From Gemmatimonadales bacterium (GTDB lineage: Bacteria > Gemmatimonadota > Gemmatimonadetes > Gemmatimonadales > GWC2-71-9), in NCBI GenBank assembly GCA_030601605.1, contig JAUVTI010000017.1, forward strand, positions 1 to 20,431: a stretch of 20,431 nt of DNA, in the 5' to 3' direction. Within the stretch, counting starts at the first letter, position 1, and each line of letters opens with the position of its first letter. The position numbers and the translations under genes are program-made. Under the pieces are notes generated by a model. It was given only the letters and a program-made list of their open reading frames with translations. It did no database searches and was not told the DNA's origin. Shown piece by piece: positions 7,021 to 14,921 of the stretch.

Positions 7021-8183
7021 CGTGTAGCGTGATCGTAGATGCGGCCCAGGCTCTCCCGCACTGCGTCGGTGAAGGCGACCTGTCTGCGCGGCATTACCCG
7101 AGTGGCAACGGTGAGGAAGCCGTCCCGGCTCATGCGCTCCCCGCTCGAGCCCCAGGCGAACGGCGGCACGTACTTGGGCGGCCAGGACACCCCGAACACG
7201 TTGGCGCCGGCTCCGAGCACCGTTCCAGTGTCCAGCTGGGTGCCGATCGCGAGCTTGGCGTGGTCGCCGAACAGGGTGCCGAGGTTCTGGAGGCCCGTCT
7301 CCATCCGCTCACCAGCCACATCGAGCCGAATGTCACCGTAGGTGTTCTTGAGGTTGGACGTAGTGGTGCCTGCTCCCACGTTGACCCACCGACCCAGCAC
7401 TGAGTGCCCGACGAACCCGTCGTGCGCCTTGTTGGCGTATCCCATCAAGACGCTGTTGGCGATCTCTCCGCGGACTCGGCAGCGCGGGCCGATGCTGCAG
7501 CGGTGCACGACGCCGCCCAGAATCTCCGTTCCCGGCCCGACGTAGATCGGGCCCTCGAGCCGGGTGCCGCTCTTCACGTAGCTGTGCTGCTCGATGACTA
7601 CCGCCCCGCCGCGCACGTCGAAGACCACGCCGGGCTCAACCATGGCACCGAGGGTCACGACGTCAGCGGGATCACCGATCACCATCGAGCCGTCGGCCAG
7701 CTGGTCGCCGGACTCGTGGGTGAAGTCGGCGGTGTCGGCAACGAGCATGTGCTCCAGCGCGGTCACCAGATCGTAGCTGCCGCGGAGCAGGAAGCCGTCA
7801 AGCGACACGTCCTCGCCCTCGTCCTGTCCCACGTCCCAGGTGGCGCCCTCCGGAACCCACCACCCCACCGCATCGCCATCGTTCACGAGCCGGGCCGGTC
7901 CGGTCGGCAGGTCCGGGGGAACACCCGCAGGGGCGAACGCGCCGCGTCCCACGATTGCGGGACCCTCCACGGTCCGTGCGGCCGTCACCTGCGGGACGCC
8001 GTCCTCGGTGAAGCCGTGCAAGTGGGGTGCGGCGAAGATGGCCTCCGTCTCGCCGTCCGCGATCGCTTCCCAGCGCTCGCGGATCAGCCATGCCCCCGCG
8101 CGCAGCTCGGCGATGGGGCGACAGTCCGCGAATGGGTACCAGGCGGCGGACCGCTCGGGGTCCAGCAGGAACAGTTTGGTCAT
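7017..8183 (-). CDS. GlmU-like bifunctional sugar nucleotidyltransferase/acyltransferase
   Basis: The 388-residue product resembles the alternative bacterial GlmU family, proposed to make UDP-GlcNAc by joining glucosamine-1-P acetylation and uridylylation. The N-terminal half has the typical 'PFADCRPIAELRAGAWLIRERWE-like' layout without the classic GxGTxM pyrophosphorylase loop, which is normal for that family. The C-terminal half (~190-340) is a left-handed beta-helix of hexapeptide repeats. It includes GYANKAHDGFVGHSVLG and a WVNVGAGTTTSNLKNTYG segment, matching the acetyltransferase site region. It starts with ATG overlapping the manC TGA and ends in an ATGA overlap with the MBL gene. The next gene upstream makes GDP-mannose, so the true sugar could be another activated hexose. 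Family is fairly confident; sugar specificity is uncertain. Confidence 0.88.
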   Translation of the reverse strand: MTKLFLLDPERSAAWYPFADCRPIAELRAGAWLIRERWEAIADGETEAIFAAPHLHGFTEDGVPQVTAARTVEGPAIVGRGAFAPAGVPPDLPTGPARLVNDGDAVGWWVPEGATWDVGQDEGEDVSLDGFLLRGSYDLVTALEHMLVADTADFTHESGDQLADGSMVIGDPADVVTLGAMVEPGVVFDVRGGAVVIEQHSYVKSGTRLEGPIYVGPGTEILGGVVHRCSIGPRCRVRGEIANSVLMGYANKAHDGFVGHSVLGRWVNVGAGTTTSNLKNTYGDIRLDVAGERMETGLQNLGTLFGDHAKLAIGTQLDTGTVLGAGANVFGVSWPPKYVPPFAWGSSGERMSRDGFLTVATRVMPRRQVAFTDAVRESLGRIYDHATR

Positions 8184-9217
8184 GACGGCCGCTCCAGCAA
8201 GCTTTGCGGCAGGGTCTCGAGCAGCGCCTTGAGCCCTGCGGCACGCTCCCGTGTGGTGACCAGCGTGACTCCCTTGGCCCGCACGACCACCAGATCGCGC
8301 ACGCCGTCAACGACCACCGGACCGTCGTCCGCCCAAAGGATGCAGCCGTGCGCATCGTGCGCGAAGGCCTCGCCCACGATCACGTTCCCCGCCTCGTCGG
8401 TGGCGCGCACACGTGCGAGCGCCGCCCAGGTGCCCACGTCGTCCCATGCGAAGGCACCCGGGACGACCGCCACGTGCTCGCTGCGTTCGAAGTGCGAGAC
8501 ATCCACGGCGATCGGCGTGACCGAACCGAAGAAGTCGGACACGGCCCCGCTCGCGAGTTTTGACAGGTGGGGAGCGATCTCGGGTGCGAGCTCTTCGGTT
8601 TCGGCAAAGAACCGCGCCGCTGTCCACGCGAACAGCCCGCTGTTCCACAGGGCGCCCCCGGCTATCAGTTGGGCAGCGCGATCGGCATCCGGTTTCTCGA
8701 CGAAGCGGCGTACACGCCGCGCGTCGCCATCCAGCTGCTCGCCCGGCTCGATGTACCCGTAGCCAGTCTCCGGTCGGGATGGAACGATACCGACGGTGAC
8801 GAGCACGTCGTGCCGCTCGGCCACCTCCAGCGCGTGCTCCGCAGTGCGGCAGAACGCGGCCGCGTCGCCGACGTGCCAGTCGGCGTGGAGCGAAACGAGC
8901 GATGCATCTGGATCGCGCTGCTGCGCCACGGAGGTGGCCCAGGTGAGAGCCGGCGCCGTCGAGGCAGCGCGCGGCTCGCCGAGTACGTTGTCCTTCGGAA
9001 CGCCCGGCAGGAGCGCGCGAGTGCGCTCCACCAACGGCGCTCCGGTGACGATCAGGATTCGCTCGGGAGGGATCAGCTCGCTCAGGCGACTCACCGCCTC
9101 CTCGAGGAGGGGCCGCTCGCCCGAGAGGGGGAGAAACTGCTTGGGGCTATCCGGCGTGGACAGCGGCCAGAACCGCGTCCCGGACCCTCCAGCGAGAACC
9201 GTGGCCCAGCGACTCAT
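8180..9217 (-). CDS. manC: Mannose-1-phosphate guanylyltransferase
   Basis: Forms GDP-mannose from mannose-1-phosphate and GTP in the cytosol, for glycans, lipopolysaccharide or compatible solutes. The 345-residue protein opens with the nucleotidyltransferase signature LAGGSGTRFWPLS and the sugar/NTP motif PKQFLPL. It continues with GEPRAASTAPA, the GIVPSRPETGYGYIE segment, FVEKP and the WNSGLFAW segment. This is the single-domain form: no C-terminal phosphomannose isomerase cupin is present, and length fits. The ATG at 9217 lies 24 bases after the roadblock stop. The TGA overlaps the next ATG (ATGA). A related enzyme (RmlA or other NDP-hexose pyrophosphorylase) is less likely given FWPLS and PKQF. 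The gene symbol is by family and not by close orthology. Confidence 0.93.
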   Translation of the reverse strand: MSRWATVLAGGSGTRFWPLSTPDSPKQFLPLSGERPLLEEAVSRLSELIPPERILIVTGAPLVERTRALLPGVPKDNVLGEPRAASTAPALTWATSVAQQRDPDASLVSLHADWHVGDAAAFCRTAEHALEVAERHDVLVTVGIVPSRPETGYGYIEPGEQLDGDARRVRRFVEKPDADRAAQLIAGGALWNSGLFAWTAARFFAETEELAPEIAPHLSKLASGAVSDFFGSVTPIAVDVSHFERSEHVAVVPGAFAWDDVGTWAALARVRATDEAGNVIVGEAFAHDAHGCILWADDGPVVVDGVRDLVVVRAKGVTLVTTRERAAGLKALLETLPQSLLERPS

Positions 9218-9241
9218 CGCGGATCCTGGCGTCTGGAGGGT

Positions 9242-9595
9242 CTACAGAAGGTCGGCGATCGCCGCCCGGTGTCGCCTGAGCTCGTACAGCAAGCTCCCGA
9301 CGTTGGCCCCGGGGCGAATGAACATGGCGAGCAACGTATCCGACGTGAGCTCCGAGACCAGCGCCATGCCGCGCTCGAACTCGACCACGCCGGTGCTGAA
9401 GCCGCCCCTCTCGGCCGCCGTTCCGAGCCGGTTGCAGGCCGCCACGACCGAGGGCACCAGCGCCGCGAGTCCATCGGGGTCCAGTCCGTCGCCGGCGCGG
9501 GAGTCGATTGTCAAACCGTCGCGTCCGAGCAGGATGATGGCCTCTACACCTTCACGGCTCCCCAAGGCCTGCACAACGTCGCGAATTGTCGGCAT
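9242..9595 (-). CDS. Roadblock/LC7 domain protein
   Basis: A 117-residue single-domain protein of the roadblock/LC7 superfamily, whose bacterial members (e.g. MglB) regulate small Ras-like GTPases or act as dimeric scaffolds. Seen in the sequence are an opening helix (IRDVVQALGSREGVEAIIL), then the strand-turn GRDGLTIDS, a long helix (LVPSVVAACNRLG), and strands around TGVVEFERGMALVSEL and TLLAMFIRPGANVGSLLYEL. No MglA-like GTPase is in the window, so the partner is unknown. ATG 9595 is chosen because the domain starts there. The frame is open to 9817, but a candidate promoter whose -10 is 7 bases upstream makes this a likely leaderless start. It is the first gene of the manC operon, 24 bases upstream of manC. 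Confidence 0.85.
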   Translation of the reverse strand: MPTIRDVVQALGSREGVEAIILLGRDGLTIDSRAGDGLDPDGLAALVPSVVAACNRLGTAAERGGFSTGVVEFERGMALVSELTSDTLLAMFIRPGANVGSLLYELRRHRAAIADLL

Positions 9596-9602
9596 GGGCG
9601 GC

Positions 9603-9631
9603 AAGCTAGGCGCGCACTTCAGTGAAGTCAA
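9603..9631 (-). promoter_or_regulatory. Promoter for the roadblock-manC operon
   Basis: On the minus strand TTGACT (9631-9626), a 17-base spacer and TAGCTT (9608-9603) give a sigma70-like arrangement with ideal spacing. Initiation about 7 bases downstream falls on the ATG at 9595, and no Shine-Dalgarno precedes that ATG. This suggests a leaderless mRNA. Confidence 0.5.
9616..9628. repeat. Short palindrome overlapping the roadblock promoter
   Basis: ACTTCA-G-TGAAGT is a perfect 6-1-6 palindrome. It sits in the spacer and -35 of the minus-strand promoter, a location where a repressor would block RNA polymerase. It may be an operator; no regulator is identified. Confidence 0.35.
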
Positions 9632-9649
9632 GCAAAAATGCGGCTTGAC
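9627..9649. repeat. Mirror-image GTCAAGC/GCTTGAC repeat carrying both divergent -35 boxes
   Basis: Perfect 7-base arms GTCAAGC (9627-9633) and GCTTGAC (9643-9649) are separated by 9 bases. Each arm contains the TTGAC of one divergent promoter. The symmetry could simply be two good -35 boxes back to back, or a shared regulator site. Confidence 0.5.
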
Positions 9650-9673
9650 CGAGTGTTGGGCTCTCTGTAGTGT
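9645..9673 (+). promoter_or_regulatory. Promoter for the lipoprotein-serS-kinase-helicase operon
   Basis: TTGACC (9645-9650), a 17-base spacer and TAGTGT (9668-9673). The -35 matches the consensus at five of six positions; the -10 is weak. Initiation near 9680 would leave a leader of about 10 bases before the ATG at 9690. Confidence 0.45.
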
Positions 9674-9689
9674 TCGGCGGACTCCTATT

Positions 9690-10259
9690 ATGCGTATATC
9701 GTTGCCACAGCTTCGTTTCGCCACCGCCGGGGTGGCCGCCCTGTTCGCCGCCGCCGCGTGCGGCGAGGACATCACCATCCCCCCGGCGACGATCCCCAAC
9801 GTGGTCGATACGATCACCCTGGCGGCAGTGACGGGGACGCCTGTCGATCAGCCCAGCGCGTACGACATAGTCAACAAGCTGGTGGTGCACACAACCATCA
9901 AGCAGCCGTTCGACATGGTGTTCGACATCCCACCTGACTCCAACTTGTTCAAGCCGGCACTCCTGGTCGGCCTGCAAGACGCGGCTGGGCTGCTGCCATC
10001 ATCGTTGCCGTTCGACTCCATCACGACCGCGCCGGAAGAGGACTACGTGTCGGACGCTCCGCTTCCGGTCCAGCTCGGTTCCACGTTCATCGGACAGTCA
10101 CGCCTCAGCAACCAGAACTGCACTCTGGGCTCCTTGCCGCGCTACGCGAAGTTCCACGTGCTGGAAATCGACAGTGACGCGCGCACGGTGACGCTGGAAC
10201 TGCTGGTGAACCAGAACTGCGCCTACCGGAGCCTGGAGCCGGGGATTCCAGAAACCTGA
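9690..10259 (+). CDS. Putative lipoprotein of unknown function
   Basis: I do not recognise the family. The 189-residue product has a signal sequence with Arg residues near the start, a hydrophobic core (AGVAALFAAAA) and Cys24 followed by GED. This resembles a lipobox with Ala in place of Leu at -3. The mature part is acidic, with beta-strand-like segments (VVDTITLAAVTGTP, KLVVHTTIKQPFDMVFDIPP, KFHVLEIDSDARTVTLELLVNQNC). Two Cys residues (in NQNCTLG and NQNCAYR) could form a disulphide. It is probably anchored to a membrane facing the periplasm. ATG 9690 follows a candidate promoter; the long upstream open frame is antisense to manC and is ignored. The stop lies four bases before serS, so the two are likely cotranscribed. 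Confident as a gene, unknown in role. Confidence 0.75.
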   Translation: MRISLPQLRFATAGVAALFAAAACGEDITIPPATIPNVVDTITLAAVTGTPVDQPSAYDIVNKLVVHTTIKQPFDMVFDIPPDSNLFKPALLVGLQDAAGLLPSSLPFDSITTAPEEDYVSDAPLPVQLGSTFIGQSRLSNQNCTLGSLPRYAKFHVLEIDSDARTVTLELLVNQNCAYRSLEPGIPET

Positions 10260-10263
10260 TCCC

Positions 10264-11538
10264 GTGATCGACGTTCGCCTCATCCGCGAGTCACCCGACG
10301 AGGTCCGGGGCGCATTGGCGCGCCGTGGAACGGACCGCGGCGCGGAGCTGGCCGAGGTACGGAATCTCGACGAGCGGCGCCGGGCCTTGCTGCAGCAGGT
10401 TGAGAAACTCAAGGCAGAACGGAACCGGGCCTCCGAGGAAGTGGCGCGACTCAAGCGCGAGAAGGAGGACGCTGCCGATCTGATCGCGCGGCTCAAGACG
10501 GTGAGCGACACGATCAAGGAGTTGGACCAACAGGTTCGCGCTGTGGACTCCGAGCTGGAAGCGCAACTCCTCCTCCTGCCCAATCTGCCTCTCCCCGAGG
10601 TGCCTGAGGGCGACAAGTCCGCCAACCGGATAGTGAGGACCTGGGGCGAGAAGCCGCAGTTCGACTTCGCGCCGCGGCCGCACTGGGAGATCGGCGAAGA
10701 GCTCGGGATTCTGGACCTGCGGCGGGGCGCCCGGATCTCCGGGAGCGGCTTTCCGCTCTTCATGGGGAAGGGCGCCAAGCTCGTGCGGGCCCTCGTCGAT
10801 TTCATGATAGACGTGCACACCGAAGAGCACGGCTACACCGAGGTGGCGCCGCCGTATCTCGTCACCCGGGACTCAGCGCAGGGCACCGGCCAGATCCCGG
10901 ACCTCGAAGACAACATGTACGTGACCGAGGACGGCCTGTACCTCATTCCCACGGCAGAGGTCCCGGTCACGAACCTGCACCGCGACGAAATACTCGCGGC
11001 CGACGAGCTGCCGCGTGGCTACGTGGCGTACACGCCGTGCTTCCGGCGCGAAGCCGGCTCGCACGGCAAGGACACACGCGGGCTCATGCGCGTGCATCAG
11101 TTCGACAAGGTCGAGCTGGTGCGATTCTCCACGCCAGACGGCTCACCGGCCGAGCACGAGAAGCTCACCGGTCACGCCGAGGTCGTGCTCAAGCGACTCG
11201 GGATACCGTACCGCGTGGTTCTGCTCGCGACTGGAGACTTGGGCTTCAGCAGCGCCAAGACGTATGACCTCGAGGTCTGGGCGGCGGGCGTGGGCGCCTG
11301 GCTCGAGGCGTCGAGCTCGTCGACGTTCACGGACTTCCAGGCGCGCCGCTCGAACATGCGGTTCCGCCCGCGCCCCGACTCCAAACCGGAGTTCGTGCAC
11401 ACGCTCAACGCCTCCGGCGTCGCGCTGCCCCGCACGATCATATCCCTGCTCGAGAACAACCAGGAGAAGGACGGTAGCGTGCGGATTCCCGAAGCGCTCG
11501 TTCCGTACCTGGGGACCGACCGCCTGACGCCACCGTGA
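10264..11538 (+). CDS. serS: Seryl-tRNA synthetase
   Basis: Charges tRNA-Ser (and tRNA-Sec) with serine in the cytosol. The 424-residue product has the class II SerRS layout. An N-terminal antiparallel coiled coil spans ~25-110 (EKLKAERNRASEEVARLK, then KELDQQV). The catalytic domain shows the serine-site element PTAEVPVTNLH, motif 2 (FRREAGSHGKDTRG, then RVHQFDKVE) and motif 3 (NASGVALPRTIISLLENNQ). The usual SSCSN stretch reads SSSST before FTDFQARR. Length is normal. The GTG start fits the conserved IDVRLIRESPDEVR opening; no good Shine-Dalgarno is present, and coupling to the lipoprotein gene four bases upstream may help. The TGA overlaps the kinase GTG (GTGA). Confidence 0.97.
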   Translation: MIDVRLIRESPDEVRGALARRGTDRGAELAEVRNLDERRRALLQQVEKLKAERNRASEEVARLKREKEDAADLIARLKTVSDTIKELDQQVRAVDSELEAQLLLLPNLPLPEVPEGDKSANRIVRTWGEKPQFDFAPRPHWEIGEELGILDLRRGARISGSGFPLFMGKGAKLVRALVDFMIDVHTEEHGYTEVAPPYLVTRDSAQGTGQIPDLEDNMYVTEDGLYLIPTAEVPVTNLHRDEILAADELPRGYVAYTPCFRREAGSHGKDTRGLMRVHQFDKVELVRFSTPDGSPAEHEKLTGHAEVVLKRLGIPYRVVLLATGDLGFSSAKTYDLEVWAAGVGAWLEASSSSTFTDFQARRSNMRFRPRPDSKPEFVHTLNASGVALPRTIISLLENNQEKDGSVRIPEALVPYLGTDRLTPP

Positions 11539-12719
11539 ACAGGCGCAGGCTCACCGGTTTGCTGAGGCGCGCCGGGCCTGAGATCGTCCTCGCGCTCGTC
11601 GTGATCTTCGTCGGTGTGTCCGTATGGCAGGTGTGGGAGGTGGCGAGCCAACTGCGCGAGCAAGCGCGCAACGTCTCGCACATCTACGCCCGCATCATCC
11701 CGGCGATCGCCCATCCCGACCCCGGTGCGGCCACCGAGACCCTGTTCGCGTTGATCGCGGAGATCCGCGGGAGCGGCATCCCGCTCATCATCACCGACAG
11801 CGCGGGCCGGGCCACAGCCGTGGCCAACGTGCCGGTGGCGGATCTCGAAGACGAGGAAGCTCTGAGGGAGGCTATCCGCGAGCTGGATCGGGCCAACGAC
11901 CCAATCGCACTGCCGGACGCGGGCGAGCTGCACTTCGGGGGAATCCCGGCCGCCCGCCGCCTCACGCGCCTCACGATCATCCAGTTCGCGCTGCTCGCGG
12001 CCGCCGTGGCGGTCGGCATCTGGGCGTATCGCAGCGCGGTGAACCGCCACAGGGACAGGCTCTGGGTGGCGATGGCGCGGGAGTCGGCGCACCAGCTCGG
12101 CACTCCCCTGATGAGTGCGGGCGCCTGGGTCGACCGGCTCGAGGACGGATCGTCGTCCGCCCCTGAGATCGCTCACCATCTGCGTGGAGACCTGGAGCGG
12201 CTGCACCGTGTGGCGCAACGCTTCGAGCGCATCGGCCGTCCGGCGCGCCGTGAAAAGGTTGCCCTGGGAGCTTTGGCCGAGCGGGTGGCAGTCTACTTCG
12301 GACCGCGACTGCCGCGCCATGCGCACGCGATCTCGATCACCGTCGATGCTCCCCGCGCCGGACCCACCATCGAGGGGGACTCGGTGCTGCTGGAATGGGC
12401 GATCGAGTCCCTGGTCCGTAACGCCGTGGACGCGCTCAGCGGCCGCGGCGGAAAGATCGAAGTAACCGTGTGGGACGAAGGGGAGTGTGCGCGGGTGAAA
12501 GTGGTGGATGACGGACCCGGGATCCCCGCCGATATCAGGACGACGCTGTTCGAGCCCGGCGTCACCACCAAGTCGGGTGGATGGGGCATCGGCCTCGCGC
12601 TCGCCCGGCGCATAGTCGAGGACGTCCACGGGGGAAGACTGGAAATTCTTCCGTCAGCCAAGGGTACGGTGTTCCGAGCCGAGCTGCCGGTGGCCGCCGC
12701 GGACGGGTGCGATGATTGA
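11535..12719 (+). CDS. Membrane sensor histidine kinase (orphan)
   Basis: A 394-residue inner-membrane histidine kinase. Transmembrane segments lie at ~17-35 and ~147-165, enclosing a ~110-residue extracytoplasmic sensor with an IPLIITDSAGR strand. The phospho-acceptor box is SAHQLGTPL with His186, a known variant of the HELRTPL box. The ATPase domain follows: N-box ESLVRNAVDAL (Asn296), G1 DDGPGIP (325-331), F-box LFEPGVTTK and G2 GGWGIGLAL (348-356). All catalytic elements are intact, and no receiver domain is attached. No response regulator lies next to it, so the partner is elsewhere. It starts with GTG inside the serS stop (GTGA) and overlaps the helicase by eight bases. Confidence 0.93.
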   Translation: MNRRRLTGLLRRAGPEIVLALVVIFVGVSVWQVWEVASQLREQARNVSHIYARIIPAIAHPDPGAATETLFALIAEIRGSGIPLIITDSAGRATAVANVPVADLEDEEALREAIRELDRANDPIALPDAGELHFGGIPAARRLTRLTIIQFALLAAAVAVGIWAYRSAVNRHRDRLWVAMARESAHQLGTPLMSAGAWVDRLEDGSSSAPEIAHHLRGDLERLHRVAQRFERIGRPARREKVALGALAERVAVYFGPRLPRHAHAISITVDAPRAGPTIEGDSVLLEWAIESLVRNAVDALSGRGGKIEVTVWDEGECARVKVVDDGPGIPADIRTTLFEPGVTTKSGGWGIGLALARRIVEDVHGGRLEILPSAKGTVFRAELPVAAADGCDD

Positions 12720-14901
12720 CGTAGTTCTCAATGAGGCGCAGCGCAGGGCCGTCGAGTACCGCGAGGGACCATTGCTCGTGCTCGCGGGTGCCGGCTCCGG
12801 CAAGACGCGCGTGCTCACCGCCCGCATCGCCCACCTCATCATCGCGCACGGCGTTCGACCCGAACGCATTCTCGCCACGACTTTCACCAACAAGGCGGCG
12901 GGAGAGATGCGGCGCCGGGTGGGCGGTCTGCTCAACCGCGACCCGACCGGCCTCTGGATTGGGACCTTCCACTCCCTCTGCGCGCGGCTGCTGCGTCGCG
13001 AGGCGCGACACCTGGGGTTCACGCCGCAGTTCACGATCTACGACGAGGACGACCGCCTGGCACTCATCAAGCGGTTGCTGGAGCGGGGCGGCTACGCGCA
13101 GCGGGCGTTCCCACCGCGACAACTGCAGTCGATCATCTCTGGAGCGAAGAACAGGCTCACCACCCCGGAGGAGCTGGGCGCGGCTGCCGAGGACCGATTT
13201 ACGCGCGTGGCGGCGGAGATCTACCACGAGATGGACCGGGCGCTGCTCCAGGCCAACGCCATGGACTTCGACGATCTGCTGCTGCACCCGCTTGCGCTGT
13301 TCCGGGAGCATCCGGACCGTCTGGAGTACTACCAGCAGCGCTTCGACTCGATCCTCGTTGACGAGTTCCAGGACACCAACCGGGCCCAGTATCTGCTGAT
13401 TCGGCACCTGGGCCAGAAGCACCGGGACGTGTGCGGCGTGGGTGATGACGACCAGAGCATCTACTCGTGGCGTGGCGCGGACATCCGTAACATGCTCGAC
13501 TTCAAGCAGGACTTCCCCGAGACCGAGGTGGTCCTGCTGGAGGAGAACTACCGCTCGACCCAGGTGATACTGGATGCCGCCAACGCCGTGATAGCCGAGA
13601 ACCAGATCCGGCTGGGGAAGACGCTCTACACATCCCGCGCCGGCGGCGATCCCGTCGTCACCGTATCGGCGGCGGACGAAAGGGACGAGGCCGAGTGGGC
13701 CGCGCGCGAGTTCCGCGAGCGAACGGCGACCGATCACCACGGGTACGGCGACATGGCCGTGCTGTACCGGACCAACGCGCAGTCACGGGCGTTCGAGGAG
13801 GCATTCCGCCGCGCATCGGTTCCGTATCGCGTCGTCGGCGCGGTGAGCTTCTACGAGCGGCGTGAGGTGAGGGACCTCGTCGCCTACCTGCGCCTGGTGG
13901 TCAACCCGGCGGACGACCAGGCCTTCCTCCGCGCGGTGCAGGTCCCCAAGAGGGGAATCGGAGTTGCGACCCTGCGCACGCTGCAGGACGCGGCATTGCA
14001 GTGGAGCCATCCGCTGCTGGCCACCGCCGCCATCGCCGACCGGATCTCGGAACTGAGACCGCTGGCCAAGCAGGCGCTCCAGGATTTCGCCGCTCTCATA
14101 GAGCGACTGCGCGGCCTGCTGCCCGACGCGCCGCCCGCGGCGATCCTGGAGCGCATCATCGAGCTCACCGAGTACGAGGCGCATCTCCAGCAAGAGGGCT
14201 TCGAGGGGCTGGAGCGGATGGAGAACGTCCGGGAGCTGATCGCGGCCGCCGCCGAATGGTCCGAGGAGATGCCCGGCGAGGAGGCCGAGTCACTCCTGGA
14301 GCAGTTCCTGCAGACGACGGCCCTGATGTCCTCCGACGAGAAGACCGCCGGCGACGAAGAGGGCGTGACGATAATGACGGTCCATACGGCCAAGGGACTC
14401 GAGTGGCCGGTCGTACTCGTTGCGGGAATGGAGGACGGGCTCTTCCCGCTCAGCCGCGCAACCGAGACACCGGAGGGACTCGAGGAGGAGCGGCGCCTGG
14501 CGTACGTCGCGCTGACACGGGCGCAGGACCGGGCGTACCTGAGTTGGGCGCGCCAGCGCCGCCGCGGCGGCCAGCTCATGCCGGGAATGCCGTCACGCTT
14601 CCTGCGTGCGCTTCCCCCGGAAGACGTCGAGGAGCGCCGCACTAGCGGGATGTTCGGCGGCGAGGCGTTCCGCAGACCGGCCGAGCCGTGGATCGACGAG
14701 GCCACGGCGTCGCAGGATACTCCGCGTTACGTGAAGGGCGAACACGTCTACCACCGCAAGTTCGGCGCCGGGGTGATTCGCGCTCTGGCGGGGCAGGGAC
14801 GCGGTCTGAAGGTCACCGTCGAGTTCGACGACGCAGAGGTCGGCTCCAAGCAGCTGATGGTGGAGTACGCAGGCCTGGAGCGCTCCTGGGAGGGGGCGTG
14901 A
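12712..14901 (+). CDS. pcrA: ATP-dependent DNA helicase, PcrA/UvrD family
   Basis: Superfamily 1A 3'-5' helicase for nucleotide excision and mismatch repair and for clearing proteins from DNA. The 729-residue protein shows Walker A LAGAGSGKT (24-32), motif Ia TFTNKAAGEM, motif Ic GTFHSLC, Walker B VDEFQDTN (216-223), the Q/III motif GDDDQSIYSWRGA (244-256), ENYRST (278-283), and motif V/VI elements TVHTAKGLEWPVV and YVALTRAQ. The last ~60 residues (GEHVYHRKFGAGVI onwards) match the Tudor-like RNA polymerase-binding tail of PcrA/UvrD. Length is typical. The ATG overlaps the kinase gene by eight bases. UvrD and PcrA cannot be separated from sequence alone, so the symbol is a family label. Confidence 0.96.
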   Translation: MIDVVLNEAQRRAVEYREGPLLVLAGAGSGKTRVLTARIAHLIIAHGVRPERILATTFTNKAAGEMRRRVGGLLNRDPTGLWIGTFHSLCARLLRREARHLGFTPQFTIYDEDDRLALIKRLLERGGYAQRAFPPRQLQSIISGAKNRLTTPEELGAAAEDRFTRVAAEIYHEMDRALLQANAMDFDDLLLHPLALFREHPDRLEYYQQRFDSILVDEFQDTNRAQYLLIRHLGQKHRDVCGVGDDDQSIYSWRGADIRNMLDFKQDFPETEVVLLEENYRSTQVILDAANAVIAENQIRLGKTLYTSRAGGDPVVTVSAADERDEAEWAAREFRERTATDHHGYGDMAVLYRTNAQSRAFEEAFRRASVPYRVVGAVSFYERREVRDLVAYLRLVVNPADDQAFLRAVQVPKRGIGVATLRTLQDAALQWSHPLLATAAIADRISELRPLAKQALQDFAALIERLRGLLPDAPPAAILERIIELTEYEAHLQQEGFEGLERMENVRELIAAAAEWSEEMPGEEAESLLEQFLQTTALMSSDEKTAGDEEGVTIMTVHTAKGLEWPVVLVAGMEDGLFPLSRATETPEGLEEERRLAYVALTRAQDRAYLSWARQRRRGGQLMPGMPSRFLRALPPEDVEERRTSGMFGGEAFRRPAEPWIDEATASQDTPRYVKGEHVYHRKFGAGVIRALAGQGRGLKVTVEFDDAEVGSKQLMVEYAGLERSWEGA

Positions 14902-14921
14902 GCGCTTTTCGGGAGGCCTTG

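Noticed and set aside
6163..9625. Several long plus-strand frames (starting at 6163, 7404 and 8567) opposite the minus-strand operon
   Set aside because: They are antisense shadows of MBL, GlmU-like and ManC genes, typical of high-GC DNA. None shows recognisable motifs or start signals.
11172..13740. Long minus-strand frames (485 and 392 codons) opposite serS, the kinase and the helicase
   Set aside because: Composition is low-complexity and they cover unmistakable catalytic motifs on the plus strand.
14879..14910. Possible terminator after the helicase gene: AGCGCT, 16-base loop, AGCGCT, then TTT
   Set aside because: The 6-bp stem with a 16-base loop overlaps the coding end, and AGCGCT is self-complementary, so pairing by chance is likely. 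Too weak to annotate.
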